DNA from: a virus
Virus record (IMG/VR): IMGVR_UViG_3300042924_008538
Span: 1-30,549 of that record
Direction: 5' to 3' (one strand)
DNA length: 30,549 nucleotides
Position numbers and translations under genes: made by a program. The notes beneath the pieces are model-generated. The model made no database searches and was not told the origin of the DNA. It was given only the letters and a program-made list of their open reading frames with translations. Every line of letters starts with the position of its first letter. Position 1 is the first letter of the stretch. Positions 1-7,069 of the stretch are shown here, one piece after another.

Positions 1-191
1 ATATAATTAACTATTTAAATACTAATAGCATAAAAGATGGGGAAATTGTCACTTTAAAGGTTAAAGTGGATAAAATTGGATATAATTTAGTAGCGCATAA
101 AGAAGAAAATGAAATGACAATAGTATTTAAAAAGGGAAGAAGAGAAGGAACTTATTTTATTATTGATGTATTTGTCGGCAATAATTCCTAA
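1..191 (+). CDS. Hypothetical protein, 3' end only
   Basis: A plus-strand frame (codons from base 3) is open from the window edge to a TAA at 189-191 and encodes the last 62 residues of a protein whose start lies outside. The tail is rich in Lys, Val and Ile and alternates hydrophobic and charged residues (for example VTLKVKVDKIGYNLV), which suggests a beta-rich domain. I do not recognise a family. Its stop overlaps the stop of the minus-strand gene at 188-505, so the two genes converge with no space for a terminator between them. Reality is supported by the clean open frame and by the exact tail-to-tail fit. Confidence 0.6.
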   Translation, partial: IINYLNTNSIKDGEIVTLKVKVDKIGYNLVAHKEENEMTIVFKKGRREGTYFIIDVFVGNNS

Positions 192-505
192 ATAATATCC
201 TCATCTATTGTATATTCTAATGTTAAATTCTCAGGAAGAACATTTTCATTAATATACATGTGGCAATCTAAATCTGCATCTGCATCAAGTATTAATTTGC
301 TTTCAGGCATAACAAATGACCAAATATCAACATGATAAAACCCTACATAATCAAATCCTAAATTATTTTCATCAATAGAAAAACATAATCTGTTTTCGTA
401 TCCAAAATATTCGGAATCAGAAGTCAGTAAACCTTTTTCTAAAATGGATTGTCTATTTACCATGCGAGAAACATGAAAACATTTTACTAATCTTTCAGCT
501 TGCAT
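188..505 (-). CDS. Small ADP-ribosyltransferase-like protein (105 aa)
   Basis: The frame could be read from an ATG at 568, but that start lies inside the nuclease gene. The ATG at 505 sits 10 nt after that gene's stop and is the natural start. The protein begins MQAERLVKCFHVSRMVNRQ and continues with SILEKGLLTSDSEY, an ...R.CFSID segment, DIWSF, then LILDADADLD and ENVLPENLTLEYTI. This order (FHxS, SILEKGL, hydrophobic strand, D-x-W, late acidic strand, xxPENL) resembles small ADP-ribosyltransferase-fold proteins of the DarT or RNA 2'-phosphotransferase kind, in which the His near the N-terminus contacts NAD. T4 also carries ADP-ribosyltransferases (Alt, ModA, ModB), so the role would fit a phage. 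No catalytic Glu can be assigned with confidence, so the activity is a guess. It is probably co-transcribed with the gp47-like gene upstream. Confidence 0.55.
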   Translation of the reverse strand: MQAERLVKCFHVSRMVNRQSILEKGLLTSDSEYFGYENRLCFSIDENNLGFDYVGFYHVDIWSFVMPESKLILDADADLDCHMYINENVLPENLTLEYTIDEDII

Positions 506-515
506 AAAAATCTCT

Positions 516-1349
516 TTATTGGTTAATAAATTTAAAATTTCCTGATAATGCCTCTTCAAAAGAATCAATCTTTACTTTATAAAGGGCATGTGAGATATCC
601 ACTTCTTTAAATTTAAATTTCTTAGTATCTACATCCCATAATAAATACCCATGACCTTTCACTGTTTCTCCAAAATTCAATTGGTATAAACTACCACTAT
701 AAGCAACAGGAACTTTATATTTTATCACTTGGTGCTTATGTATATCTCCCATCATAACAAAGTCACATCCGTTAAAAACATCAGGAGTAGTTACCCCTTC
801 ATGATGCTGTGTCAAATCGTAATCAAAAAAGTTGGTAGAACCTTGAACTACATCATGAAATAAACCTATATGAACTTTATCTGAATTCTCTTCTAAACTC
901 TTTTCAATATCAGGTCTTAAATTTCCATCGTAGTTTGAATAGTTACAGAAGACCACATTCTCATCTTCAAAAATACATGAATGCTTCAAATAAGTTATTT
1001 CATAATCCCAACCCAATTCTTTGAAAGTTTCATAGACAGGTGTGATACAATCCATTTTTGATTTGTTATTCACATCGTAGTCATGGTTTCCGATTGTTAT
1101 AATAGTTTTATATTTTTCAGATAACCTTTTCAGCGTTTTAAACATAATAGAAAACGCTTCATTTGAAGGTTCTTTGCTTCTATTGTCAAATAAATCCCCT
1201 ACGATAACAAGCCTTGACTCTTCATAGTCTAAATGACCGATTTCTTTATCTATAGAAGCAATAAAAGCATCTATTGCATCTTGGAATCGCTTGTGGTTTT
1301 TGTATGGCTCTAAATGCCAATCTGCAGTATGAATTATTTTTTTTATCAT
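516..1349 (-). CDS. SbcD/T4 gp47-like recombination nuclease subunit (277 aa)
   Basis: A calcineurin-like metallophosphoesterase of the Mre11/SbcD/gp47 type. Visible metal-site motifs are TADWH (D10, H12), VGDLFD (D52), IGNHD (N88, H89), H165 in LFHDV, and GDIHKH (H204, H206). SGSLYQLNFGE and GHGYLLWDV after the last motif are typical of SbcD and gp47. In T4, gp47 pairs with the ATPase gp46 to resect DNA ends for recombination-dependent replication; no gp46 partner is in this window. An in-frame ATG at 1397 exists, but the promoter at 1367-1398 lies between it and the ATG at 1349, and MIKKIIHTADWH begins the domain, so 1349 is the start. The protein ends about 25 residues after the phosphoesterase core and is shorter than T4 gp47 (339 aa), so the C-terminal domain seems missing or reduced. 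Confidence 0.85.
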   Translation of the reverse strand: MIKKIIHTADWHLEPYKNHKRFQDAIDAFIASIDKEIGHLDYEESRLVIVGDLFDNRSKEPSNEAFSIMFKTLKRLSEKYKTIITIGNHDYDVNNKSKMDCITPVYETFKELGWDYEITYLKHSCIFEDENVVFCNYSNYDGNLRPDIEKSLEENSDKVHIGLFHDVVQGSTNFFDYDLTQHHEGVTTPDVFNGCDFVMMGDIHKHQVIKYKVPVAYSGSLYQLNFGETVKGHGYLLWDVDTKKFKFKEVDISHALYKVKIDSFEEALSGNFKFINQ

Positions 1350-1366
1350 TTTGTGTTTGTTTGATA

Positions 1367-1398
1367 CAAAGATAGATAATGTTTTTGATGAAACCAAA
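1367..1398 (-). promoter_or_regulatory. Bacteroidetes host-type promoter of the gp47-like gene
   Basis: On the minus strand TTTG (1395-1398) is followed after 20 nt by TATCTTTG (1367-1374), which matches the Bacteroidetes primary-sigma consensus TTTG-N19-21-TAnnTTTG. The leader to the ATG at 1349 is about 10-15 nt. The -7 element is followed by a weak palindrome, TTTGT-ATCAA-ACAAA. The motif matches are direct; expression early in infection by the host polymerase is inference. Confidence 0.75.
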
Positions 1399-1469
1399 TA
1401 TTTTAAAAGAAAATATTTTCGAAGTCTTTTTATTTAGAGATATAGAATTCTCAAAAGTATAGTAGAAAA

Positions 1470-2387
1470 CTATTTTAAGATATAGTTTCTCAATACATTA
1501 TAATAGTTTTCTGCACCATTTTTTTGATACAGACTTGATAAATCTTCATCTTTAGGTAAGGCTACCAAATGAACCTTGTCTTTAATATTGCCAAAATCCA
1601 ATTGTTTTTTAAGAGCTATTGCACTATCTAATGCATCCCCATCTAAAGCGATATAAAGATTGCCTTTTAGATTCTTTTGGATATTAACAATAAGTTTTTT
1701 TGAAATAGTCTTCCCAAGTATAGGAATTGAATTGTAAGTTACTATATGGTCGAATACTCCTTCCACAAGAAACAAAGAAGCATCCCAATTGATAAAATAT
1801 TCATTGAATATAATATCTTGCTTTTGATTGGTATGGTTATAATATTTTAATTTATTATTTCCTGTATAATCTCTTCCAATGAAATAATTCAAATCTCTAA
1901 ACATATCAAATGAAGGTATTATTATTCTGCCTGAGTACTTCCCATCGGAACAAAAACCTATATGATATTTTTGGATTATTTCTTCAGATAAACCTCTTTC
2001 CAAAAGATAGTTCAATGCTTCTTCATATCCTTTTTGATTGATATGTCTTTTAGAGAATCTTTTATATTCCAAAGGGAGTATAACCTCTTCATTTGACTTC
2101 TCTAAGGTTTTAAAGGTTAAATTGGGGTAGATGTCATTATAATATTTAAAATCGTCTAAAGAGCCATATTTCTTTATTAACCATCTTAAATCTCTTCCCT
2201 TGACACCATCATCATTATCCCTACATGCCCAACAGGAATAAATATTCTTGGCTATATTGATTTCAAGATTTCCTTTGTGGTGTCCACTATCACAAACAGG
2301 GCAATCAACACTGATTTGCCCTATTAGGATATTCTTTTTTTTCGGAGCTCCGAAAGTTCTTATTATGATATTGAATATATCTTCCAT
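1470..2387 (-). CDS. DnaG-type DNA primase (305 aa)
   Basis: A primase that makes RNA primers for the lagging strand. A zinc ribbon is visible at the N-terminus (C29-x2-C32, C52-x2-C55). It is followed by the DnaG-core signature RGLSEEIIQKYHIGFC (residues 131-146), GRIIIPSFD and FIGRDY (around 153-173), and the Toprim metal site (LFLVEG with E209; ALDGDA with D249 and D251; LPKDEDLSSL near 277). At 305 residues with no helicase domain it is close in size to T4 gp61 (342 aa) and shorter than bacterial DnaG (about 600 aa). The start at 2387 is supported by the promoter just upstream. The gene lies downstream of the leader-bearing gene at 2457-2906 but has its own promoter. A second, unrelated candidate priming domain is found at 24946-28992. 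Confidence 0.9.
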   Translation of the reverse strand: MEDIFNIIIRTFGAPKKKNILIGQISVDCPVCDSGHHKGNLEINIAKNIYSCWACRDNDDGVKGRDLRWLIKKYGSLDDFKYYNDIYPNLTFKTLEKSNEEVILPLEYKRFSKRHINQKGYEEALNYLLERGLSEEIIQKYHIGFCSDGKYSGRIIIPSFDMFRDLNYFIGRDYTGNNKLKYYNHTNQKQDIIFNEYFINWDASLFLVEGVFDHIVTYNSIPILGKTISKKLIVNIQKNLKGNLYIALDGDALDSAIALKKQLDFGNIKDKVHLVALPKDEDLSSLYQKNGAENYYNVLRNYILK

Positions 2388-2396
2388 TTAAGATTT

Positions 2397-2420
2397 TTTG
2401 TTTCTAAAGAAACAAATATA
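2397..2420 (-). promoter_or_regulatory. Host-type -7 element with overlapping palindrome before the primase
   Basis: TATATTTG on the minus strand (2413-2420) matches TAnnTTTG. A clear -33 TTTG is missing; only T-runs occur at the expected distance. A perfect 8-bp inverted repeat, TTTGTTTC-TTTA-GAAACAAA (2397-2416), overlaps the last four bases of the -7 element and covers the likely start site. It could be a repressor site or a 5' leader hairpin. The sequence is certain, the function is not. Confidence 0.55.
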
Positions 2421-2456
2421 AGAACTTTAAATGGAAAAATAAAAATTTAATTAAAT

Positions 2457-2906
2457 TTATTCAAAATAATAAGAAATTACTATTCTTTTTAATAAATTAT
2501 ACATATCTACTATAGCATAATCTTCAGAGGACATATCTTCTTTATAATCCTTATATTTATCCATAATTTTTTTCATAACTTCAGCAAAAAACTTTCTACT
2601 GTGTTCATAATAAGAAAGAAGATGTGATACTGGTTCGTATTCTTTTTCTCTATCATCAAAAACTCCTAAATCCGCTAAAGATTCTTCTATAGTCGAAATT
2701 ATAAGTCTTTTATTTTCATAAAATGCATCTTCACTGTTTGTAAAAGTAGGCTCTTCACCAATTTTTAACTCTTCTACCTTTTCTTTAGCAATGCTAAATA
2801 GCATTTTACTCCAACCTTCAAATGTATTCTCTAAAACACCTTGTGATACTTCTTCTCTAATAACACTTTTTACAAGTTGTCTTAGTTCGTTTAAAGTTAT
2901 TTTCAT
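2457..2906 (-). CDS. Small protein with shared 18-residue leader (149 aa)
   Basis: The protein starts MKITLNELRQLVKSVIRE, the leader also found in the genes at 2967, 4613 and 29759. The rest is a charged, mostly helical-looking sequence with many Glu and Lys residues (SIAKEKVEELKIGEE, EVMKKIMDKYKDYKEDMSSED) and no similarity to the other three bodies. No enzyme motif, signal peptide or membrane segment is visible. I infer that the leader is a capsid-targeting peptide with a possible prohead-protease site at I16-R17-E18, which would make this an internal head protein. A late-type motif lies 25 nt upstream. Otherwise unknown. Confidence 0.75.
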   Translation of the reverse strand: MKITLNELRQLVKSVIREEVSQGVLENTFEGWSKMLFSIAKEKVEELKIGEEPTFTNSEDAFYENKRLIISTIEESLADLGVFDDREKEYEPVSHLLSYYEHSRKFFAEVMKKIMDKYKDYKEDMSSEDYAIVDMYNLLKRIVISYYFE

Positions 2907-2920
2907 AGTTTAATTTTTTA

Positions 2921-2932
2921 TTTATAAATATC
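2921..2932 (-). promoter_or_regulatory. Late-type motif GATATTTATAAA
   Basis: Read on the minus strand, GATATTTAT begins at 2932; the core ATATTTAT starts 25 nt before the ATG at 2906. The same core recurs before seven other genes in this window. The site is nearly palindromic, so TATAAATA can be read on both strands here. Late-promoter function is inferred from recurrence and position. Confidence 0.6.
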
Positions 2933-2966
2933 AAAAAAAAAACATAATATTTTAAATTATTGAAAA

Positions 2967-3263
2967 TTAATCTTCATCACCCTCACCAACTTTTACCATT
3001 AACCTATGAAGTTCGTCTTTAGTTACTACTTCTTCATTTGAATCTATTTTATTTTCCTCACGTAAATATGTTGTTAAAAACTTTTCAATATTTGGAATCG
3101 ATAAAAATGCTTTATTTTTTAATGTTGTTACTAATTTAGATTTCCAATTATAAATTTCAATACCATTTTCAGTTTTTTTATAAAAATACTTATTACCTAC
3201 AGAATATGTTTCTTGAATAACATCTTTGACAATTTGACGAAGTTCTTTTAATGTAATTCTCAT
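2967..3263 (-). CDS. Small protein with shared 18-residue leader (98 aa)
   Basis: Begins MRITLKELRQIVKDVIQE, the shared leader, with I16-Q17-E18 at the conserved IxE position. The body (KYFYKKTENGIEIYNWKSK, then a segment with FLSIPNIEKFLTTYLREE and a Glu-rich tail VVTKDELHRLMVKVGEGDED) has no recognised domain. YFYKKTENGIEIYNWKSK looks like two short beta strands. The gene lies between two other late-motif genes on the same strand, and its late-type motif overlaps the end of the DUF192 gene upstream. I infer a virion-internal protein; the function of the body is unknown. Confidence 0.75.
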   Translation of the reverse strand: MRITLKELRQIVKDVIQETYSVGNKYFYKKTENGIEIYNWKSKLVTTLKNKAFLSIPNIEKFLTTYLREENKIDSNEEVVTKDELHRLMVKVGEGDED

Positions 3264-3275
3264 AATTATATTTTA

Positions 3276-3698
3276 TTAATAAATATTCATAACTTCCTCT
3301 TTAATAATATTTCTTATGAAATTTTTTAAGGTTTCATTACCCTCTTTTAACTGCAATGGCAATGTAACTTTATCTCCTTTTTTTATTCCTAAATTTTTAC
3401 AAGTACCGCCTTCTACTTCAAAAATGTAATTACCATAACCGCAATAACGTTTATTGTCTTTATCGTTAGAAGGTTTGCAATTATGATGAATCTTTGTTAT
3501 TGTATCTCCATCGATAAAAATAATATCTAAAGGAATGATACAATTTTCCATTATAAAGCAATGTTCTTCTAATTGCTTTACAAACAACATTCCATTGAAG
3601 GTTTCATCAAAAGTTTTAAACATCATTCCCTTTCTTAATTCCTTTGAAGATGTTTGAACTTTTATTTTAAATTTATTATCGTTTATAGTTAAATTCAT
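3276..3698 (-). CDS. DUF192 family protein with C-terminal leader-like helix (140 aa)
   Basis: The family pattern is clear: SKELRKGMMFKTF (18-30), GMLFV (36-40), CFIMENCIIPLDIIFID (47-63), a P in CKPS, YIFEVEGGTC (91-100) and GIKKGDKV (104-111). DUF192 proteins are small beta-barrel proteins of unknown biochemical role found in bacteria, archaea and some phages. Most bacterial ones have a signal peptide; this one does not. After the domain, residues 121-137 (ETLKNFIRNIIKEEV within them) resemble the 18-residue leader that starts four other proteins in the window, but here at the C-terminus. A late-type motif sits only 12 nt before the ATG, so the transcript may have almost no leader. Confidence 0.85.
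   Translation of the reverse strand: MNLTINDNKFKIKVQTSSKELRKGMMFKTFDETFNGMLFVKQLEEHCFIMENCIIPLDIIFIDGDTITKIHHNCKPSNDKDNKRYCGYGNYIFEVEGGTCKNLGIKKGDKVTLPLQLKEGNETLKNFIRNIIKEEVMNIY
3279..3288 (-). promoter_or_regulatory. Late-type motif GAATATTTAT
   Basis: GAATATTTATTAATAAAA on the minus strand; the core ATATTTAT starts 23 nt before the ATG at 3263. It overlaps the last codons of the DUF192 gene, so the promoter is embedded in coding sequence. Same class as the other late-type motifs; function inferred. Confidence 0.6.
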
Positions 3699-3702
3699 GT
3701 AT

Positions 3703-3711
3703 ATAAATATC
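3703..3711 (-). promoter_or_regulatory. Late-type motif GATATTTAT before the DUF192 gene
   Basis: GATATTTATATAC runs almost into the ATG at 3698. The core-to-start distance is 12 nt, the shortest of the set; the others are 19-28 nt. If it is a -10-type element, the mRNA would be leaderless or nearly so. Confidence 0.5.
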
Positions 3712-3718
3712 TGAATAC

Positions 3719-4531
3719 TTACAATTCTACATTCAGATATTTTTGAATTTCAAATATTTCATTCAAATATTTCCCTTTGACTTTTATTTTTTCATCAGGA
3801 GTAAGTTCTTTATTCTTTTCAATATGAATAGATGAGAATTTTTCATAGGCAACATTTTTCTCAATGATTTCAATACATTTTTCATAGGAAAAATCTGCAC
3901 CTTCCCAAAAATCAACATTACCCATTTCAAGCCATTTGCCTTCTTTAATCATATACCCTAATCCTGCAACAACGCTATCGGCTCTATCGAAATTCTTCTT
4001 GTTTATTTTCAATGCATTATTGAGTAACCATTTGATTCCTTTATATCTTTGGCTTACCAAATACATAATAAGGAACTTGCTCCATTCATTTTTGCCCAAA
4101 TCTGAAATCTTCTTAGGGAAATCTGACATCATTTTTCCATTCTTACCCATTAGCTCAGGTAAAGCATATCTTCTTGCATCATCAACAGTGATAAAATCAA
4201 CTGCGACACCCATTCTTTTAGATAATTTATTTGTCAAATATTCATTGAACATCTCAAGAAGTTTTGCCACCTTTTGAGATATAGAATTTAGCAAAGGTTT
4301 TTCTACAATTATCTTATGAATGTTATAGGAACTGAAGTCTTGATAGATTTTATCTACACATAAATCAGCTTTCTCTTTCAATCTTTCAAGTTGAGTTTCA
4401 GGTTCAGGATTTATTTTAGGTTCAAAATGTGTAAGAATAATTAACTTTCCCACATTTCCTAAATCTTCAAAGAGTGAAATTCCGATTGTAGATGTACTTA
4501 CATCCAAAGATAAAATATATTTAGAGTCCAT
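3719..4531 (-). CDS. RuvC-like Holliday junction resolvase (270 aa)
   Basis: An RNase H-fold nuclease of the RuvC type, expected to cut branched DNA during recombination and before packaging. Acidic residues in the canonical order are visible: D10 in LSLDVSTSTIG, E77 in IIVEKPL, and D182 with D185 in FDRADSVVAGLGY. The first motif with its STSTIG run and the final D-x-x-D followed by a small-residue helix are typical of the family. The protein is longer than E. coli RuvC (173 aa) because of an insert (about 120-180) and a C-terminal extension with no recognised motif. The gene starts shortly after the terminator at 4567-4591. A related but imperfect upstream motif, GATATATT, lies 19 nt before the ATG; no good TAnnTTTG is present, so its promoter class is unclear. 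Confidence 0.8.
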   Translation of the reverse strand: MDSKYILSLDVSTSTIGISLFEDLGNVGKLIILTHFEPKINPEPETQLERLKEKADLCVDKIYQDFSSYNIHKIIVEKPLLNSISQKVAKLLEMFNEYLTNKLSKRMGVAVDFITVDDARRYALPELMGKNGKMMSDFPKKISDLGKNEWSKFLIMYLVSQRYKGIKWLLNNALKINKKNFDRADSVVAGLGYMIKEGKWLEMGNVDFWEGADFSYEKCIEIIEKNVAYEKFSSIHIEKNKELTPDEKIKVKGKYLNEIFEIQKYLNVEL

Positions 4532-4566
4532 TTTTTTATTTTAATATATCATTTTTTATAGAAAAC

Positions 4567-4591
4567 AAAAAAAACCTCCCAAAAGGAGGTT
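4567..4591 (-). terminator. Rho-independent terminator
   Basis: On the minus strand the stem AACCTCC-TTTTG-GGAGGTT (4573-4591) is followed by a T-run (4567-4574). It lies about 20 nt after the stop of the gene at 4613-4939 and separates it from the RuvC-like gene. The 7-bp stem contains five G/C pairs, strong for this AT-rich sequence. Confidence 0.85.
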
Positions 4592-4612
4592 CATTTATTT
4601 TTTTGAGGTTGT

Positions 4613-4939
4613 TTATTTAGGTAATCCTTCTAATCCTAACATCATAACTGCAAGTTTAAATTCTCTATCATTTATAGTGCTAAAATTGGTAGTTTTACCT
4701 CCATTCACTTGAATTGTATTTGCAAGATTATTTGAACGTTTCATTACAACAGTATTATTGTCTTTTTTTAGTTCTATTGAAGACATTTCAGGTTGGTTAT
4801 TAGATTTTAAAACTTCATATCCATTATCGATAAATATATCAGTTGCACCTCCCATTGGAGGGTTGTTTGCTTCAGATAAAAGATTTTCCTTAATAACATT
4901 TTTAATAAATTGTCTTAGTTCACTTAAAGTTATTTTCAT
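4613..4939 (-). CDS. Small protein with shared 18-residue leader (108 aa)
   Basis: Begins MKITLSELRQFIKNVIKE, the shared leader with I16-K17-E18. It is followed at once by NLLSEAN, in which L21-S22-E23-A24 matches the full T4 prohead-protease pattern (L/I-x-E before G or A). After the leader comes NNPPMGGATDIFIDNGYEV, then alternating strands (SSIELKKDNNTVVMKRSNN, NTIQVNGGKTTNFSTI) and a final helix. No family recognised. It has its own late-type motif and terminator, so it forms a single-gene transcription unit at the end of the virion gene cluster. I infer a head-internal protein. Confidence 0.78.
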   Translation of the reverse strand: MKITLSELRQFIKNVIKENLLSEANNPPMGGATDIFIDNGYEVLKSNNQPEMSSIELKKDNNTVVMKRSNNLANTIQVNGGKTTNFSTINDREFKLAVMMLGLEGLPK

Positions 4940-4952
4940 GGCACTTTTTAAT

Positions 4953-4962
4953 ATAAATATTC
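4953..4962 (-). promoter_or_regulatory. Late-type motif GAATATTTAT
   Basis: GAATATTTATATTAAAAAG on the minus strand; the core ATATTTAT starts 21 nt before the ATG at 4939 and sits in the 31-nt gap after the 694-aa structural gene. Together with the terminator at 4567-4591 it defines a one-gene transcript. Confidence 0.65.
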
Positions 4963-4970
4963 AGTATTTT

Positions 4971-7055
4971 TTAAAAATCCAAAGAAACTTCTATTGCAAA
5001 TTTAGTATCTCTATCCATTTTTATTGGTCTGCTTATTTTTGTAATTGCAACCAATTCTTGTTCATCATCATAAAGCCCTATTTCCGAAAAATACAAATCA
5101 TCTCCTGAAGCCCAAGTAGGATTACTTGATTCAATATAAAGATTTGCATCAATTAATAACTTGAAAACAGTTCTATAAATACAAGCTCCAATGTAGGTAT
5201 CTAAATTTCCAAAGAAAAATCTTTCATCTCCAAATTGCAAATCTTCGGGGCAGTTCATCAAAGGAATATTCAATACACTTAAACTATATGGAATCCCTGT
5301 TATAAATTTCGCATTTGTAAGAATGAAATTAGTTTGTTGGATATTTTGGTTTTCAAATAGCAATGGGTTGATTGTATAACCATTTGCACTTGTAATAGCA
5401 TTTGTTGTATAGTTTATTGCTACCCATCCATCAGGGTCAGGTCTGTCATCAGGATTGTCTACCATTTGCACAAGAACTTTAAATCTATGAGCATAAAATC
5501 CTAATCCATCATATCCACCTTGTTCAAACTGTCTCATATAAGGAAGAAGTCCTGTATCTTCCAATGAAAATTCAATATCTCTATCGATTTTAGAGTTATT
5601 TATGAACTTAGTATATTTCTGTTGAGGTAAAGTGTACTGAAGACCATTATTTGCTTCTAAAGCATAAGTCATATACATTGTTTTACCTTTTGGTAAAATT
5701 CCTGTATTCAATCCATTTATAGGGAAAATTAACCTACCATCTAATCTTGGCAAAGTGAAATTTCTACTTGACTTATAAGACATAGTTGCAAGCAATTCTT
5801 CATCATGAATAACAACTACTTTCAAATCAGGGAATACTCTTCCAACTGCAATAGGTGTTCCTGAAGGTTGTATCAATGAAGGGTCTTCAAATAACTCATA
5901 ATATTCAATATTACTTTCAGGAACAGTTTTAGTATCTCCTGAAGTAATAAAGTTCATTCCTATAACATTACCTGCACCTGAACCCCCAAACCATCTTCTA
6001 TGCCACATAACTGTTGGCATTTTTATAGTTAAAGGATTTGATTCATTATGGTTTATATAATATTTTTCACCGTAATCATTTGAAATATTAAGGTTTGTAA
6101 AGTGAATGATTCCAATCCCTTTGATATAGTTGTCATATACACTTAAAAATTTATCTTCACAATCTATTCCACTATTTAAAGCTTCAGGTAAATCTATGTT
6201 ATATCCAAAGTATTCCTTTTGACCTACATAATCCATTGAACCGTAATAATGGTAATCTTCATTGTTAGATTGAGTTCCCAACATGCTTTCATTCCAAACA
6301 TTGTTCATGTTTAAAACGTTGACATCATATTGGGAAACATCACAGGTTGTGATAAATTCAAGAGTTTCTTTATTCCAATAAGGAATTGTTGAACCACTAC
6401 CATAATATTCAAGTATAGACTCTCCTTTAGGAAAAATGTAATAATTGACAGAAATATCAGCCAAAAATGAGAAGTATGGCAAATATCTATCAACAGTTAT
6501 AATAGTTGAAAGCGGAGTCTTTTCTATTTTGTACCAAAGATATAATACAGGGGCTTCAGTTTCTTCAGGAGTTAAAGTTCCTACAATAGGATTATTTATT
6601 TTGAATAAGATATAATCTCCATCTTCAAAATTAACAGTTCCAATGTCAATTGTATTACTCCCATTGAATTGAGAAAGCAATACAGTTCCTGATGTTCTCA
6701 GATAATCGCTGCTTGTAATCAATTCATCGGTAGTACCACTGAAAAAACCTCTTTCAATTGCTCTATCTTTAACGCAGCATTCGATTGTTTGTCTTTCACC
6801 TGCAGCAATAGGAGATAATATTGCACATTCAGCTTTTTCTAAGAAAGTTTTGGTGTTCGGTTGAAAATCTTTTGGTTTCAAAATATTTGAAGTTCCAAAT
6901 TCAGAAGGAATATCTTCAATATTTTTATAATCAACTTCAGAATCACCCAAACTCCAAAAACCCCAAGTAAAAGTTCCTCTTGCGATTTTCTCTCTTCCTT
7001 TGGCTGTCAATCTTGTTAAAATTAATGGACTCTTCTTTTCTATTATATAAGACAT
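4971..7055 (-). CDS. Phage structural protein, probable tail or baseplate component (694 aa)
   Basis: Last gene of the large virion cluster. The N-terminus, LILTRLTAKGREKIARGTF followed by WGFWSLGDSEVDY, is a pattern I associate with virion proteins of large marine-type phages, but I cannot name the protein. The C-terminal half has FYAHRFKVLVQMVDNPDD, then IPLMNCPEDL, FFGNLDTYIGACIYRTVFKLLIDANLY, and ends DLYFSEIGLYDDEQELVAITKISRPIKMD, a tail-fibre-like ending also seen in T4-type fibre tips. It is rich in aromatic residues, Asn and Gly, lacks membrane segments and a signal peptide, and looks mostly beta. It starts 14 nt after the preceding gene with no promoter of its own, so it is co-transcribed. 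Role inferred from position and composition. Confidence 0.65.
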   Translation of the reverse strand: MSYIIEKKSPLILTRLTAKGREKIARGTFTWGFWSLGDSEVDYKNIEDIPSEFGTSNILKPKDFQPNTKTFLEKAECAILSPIAAGERQTIECCVKDRAIERGFFSGTTDELITSSDYLRTSGTVLLSQFNGSNTIDIGTVNFEDGDYILFKINNPIVGTLTPEETEAPVLYLWYKIEKTPLSTIITVDRYLPYFSFLADISVNYYIFPKGESILEYYGSGSTIPYWNKETLEFITTCDVSQYDVNVLNMNNVWNESMLGTQSNNEDYHYYGSMDYVGQKEYFGYNIDLPEALNSGIDCEDKFLSVYDNYIKGIGIIHFTNLNISNDYGEKYYINHNESNPLTIKMPTVMWHRRWFGGSGAGNVIGMNFITSGDTKTVPESNIEYYELFEDPSLIQPSGTPIAVGRVFPDLKVVVIHDEELLATMSYKSSRNFTLPRLDGRLIFPINGLNTGILPKGKTMYMTYALEANNGLQYTLPQQKYTKFINNSKIDRDIEFSLEDTGLLPYMRQFEQGGYDGLGFYAHRFKVLVQMVDNPDDRPDPDGWVAINYTTNAITSANGYTINPLLFENQNIQQTNFILTNAKFITGIPYSLSVLNIPLMNCPEDLQFGDERFFFGNLDTYIGACIYRTVFKLLIDANLYIESSNPTWASGDDLYFSEIGLYDDEQELVAITKISRPIKMDRDTKFAIEVSLDF

Positions 7056-7069
7056 ATTATTTTATTTTA

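Noticed and set aside
506-568. A longer start (568) for the ART-like gene
   Set aside because: It would overlap the nuclease gene by 53 nt; the ATG at 505 is 10 nt past that gene's stop and precedes the conserved part.
1350-1397. An N-terminal extension of the gp47-like nuclease from an ATG at 1397
   Set aside because: The promoter (TTTG-N20-TATCTTTG) lies in this stretch; the phosphoesterase domain starts right after the ATG at 1349.
1464-1490. A hairpin over the primase stop codon as a terminator
   Set aside because: The arms (AGAAACTA and TAGTTTTCT) need a bulge and no T-run follows.
3936-5108. Plus-strand open frames at 3936-4277 and 4758-5108
   Set aside because: They lie opposite convincing minus-strand genes (RuvC-like, leader protein and structural protein), lack promoters and have compositions expected of reverse-strand shadows.
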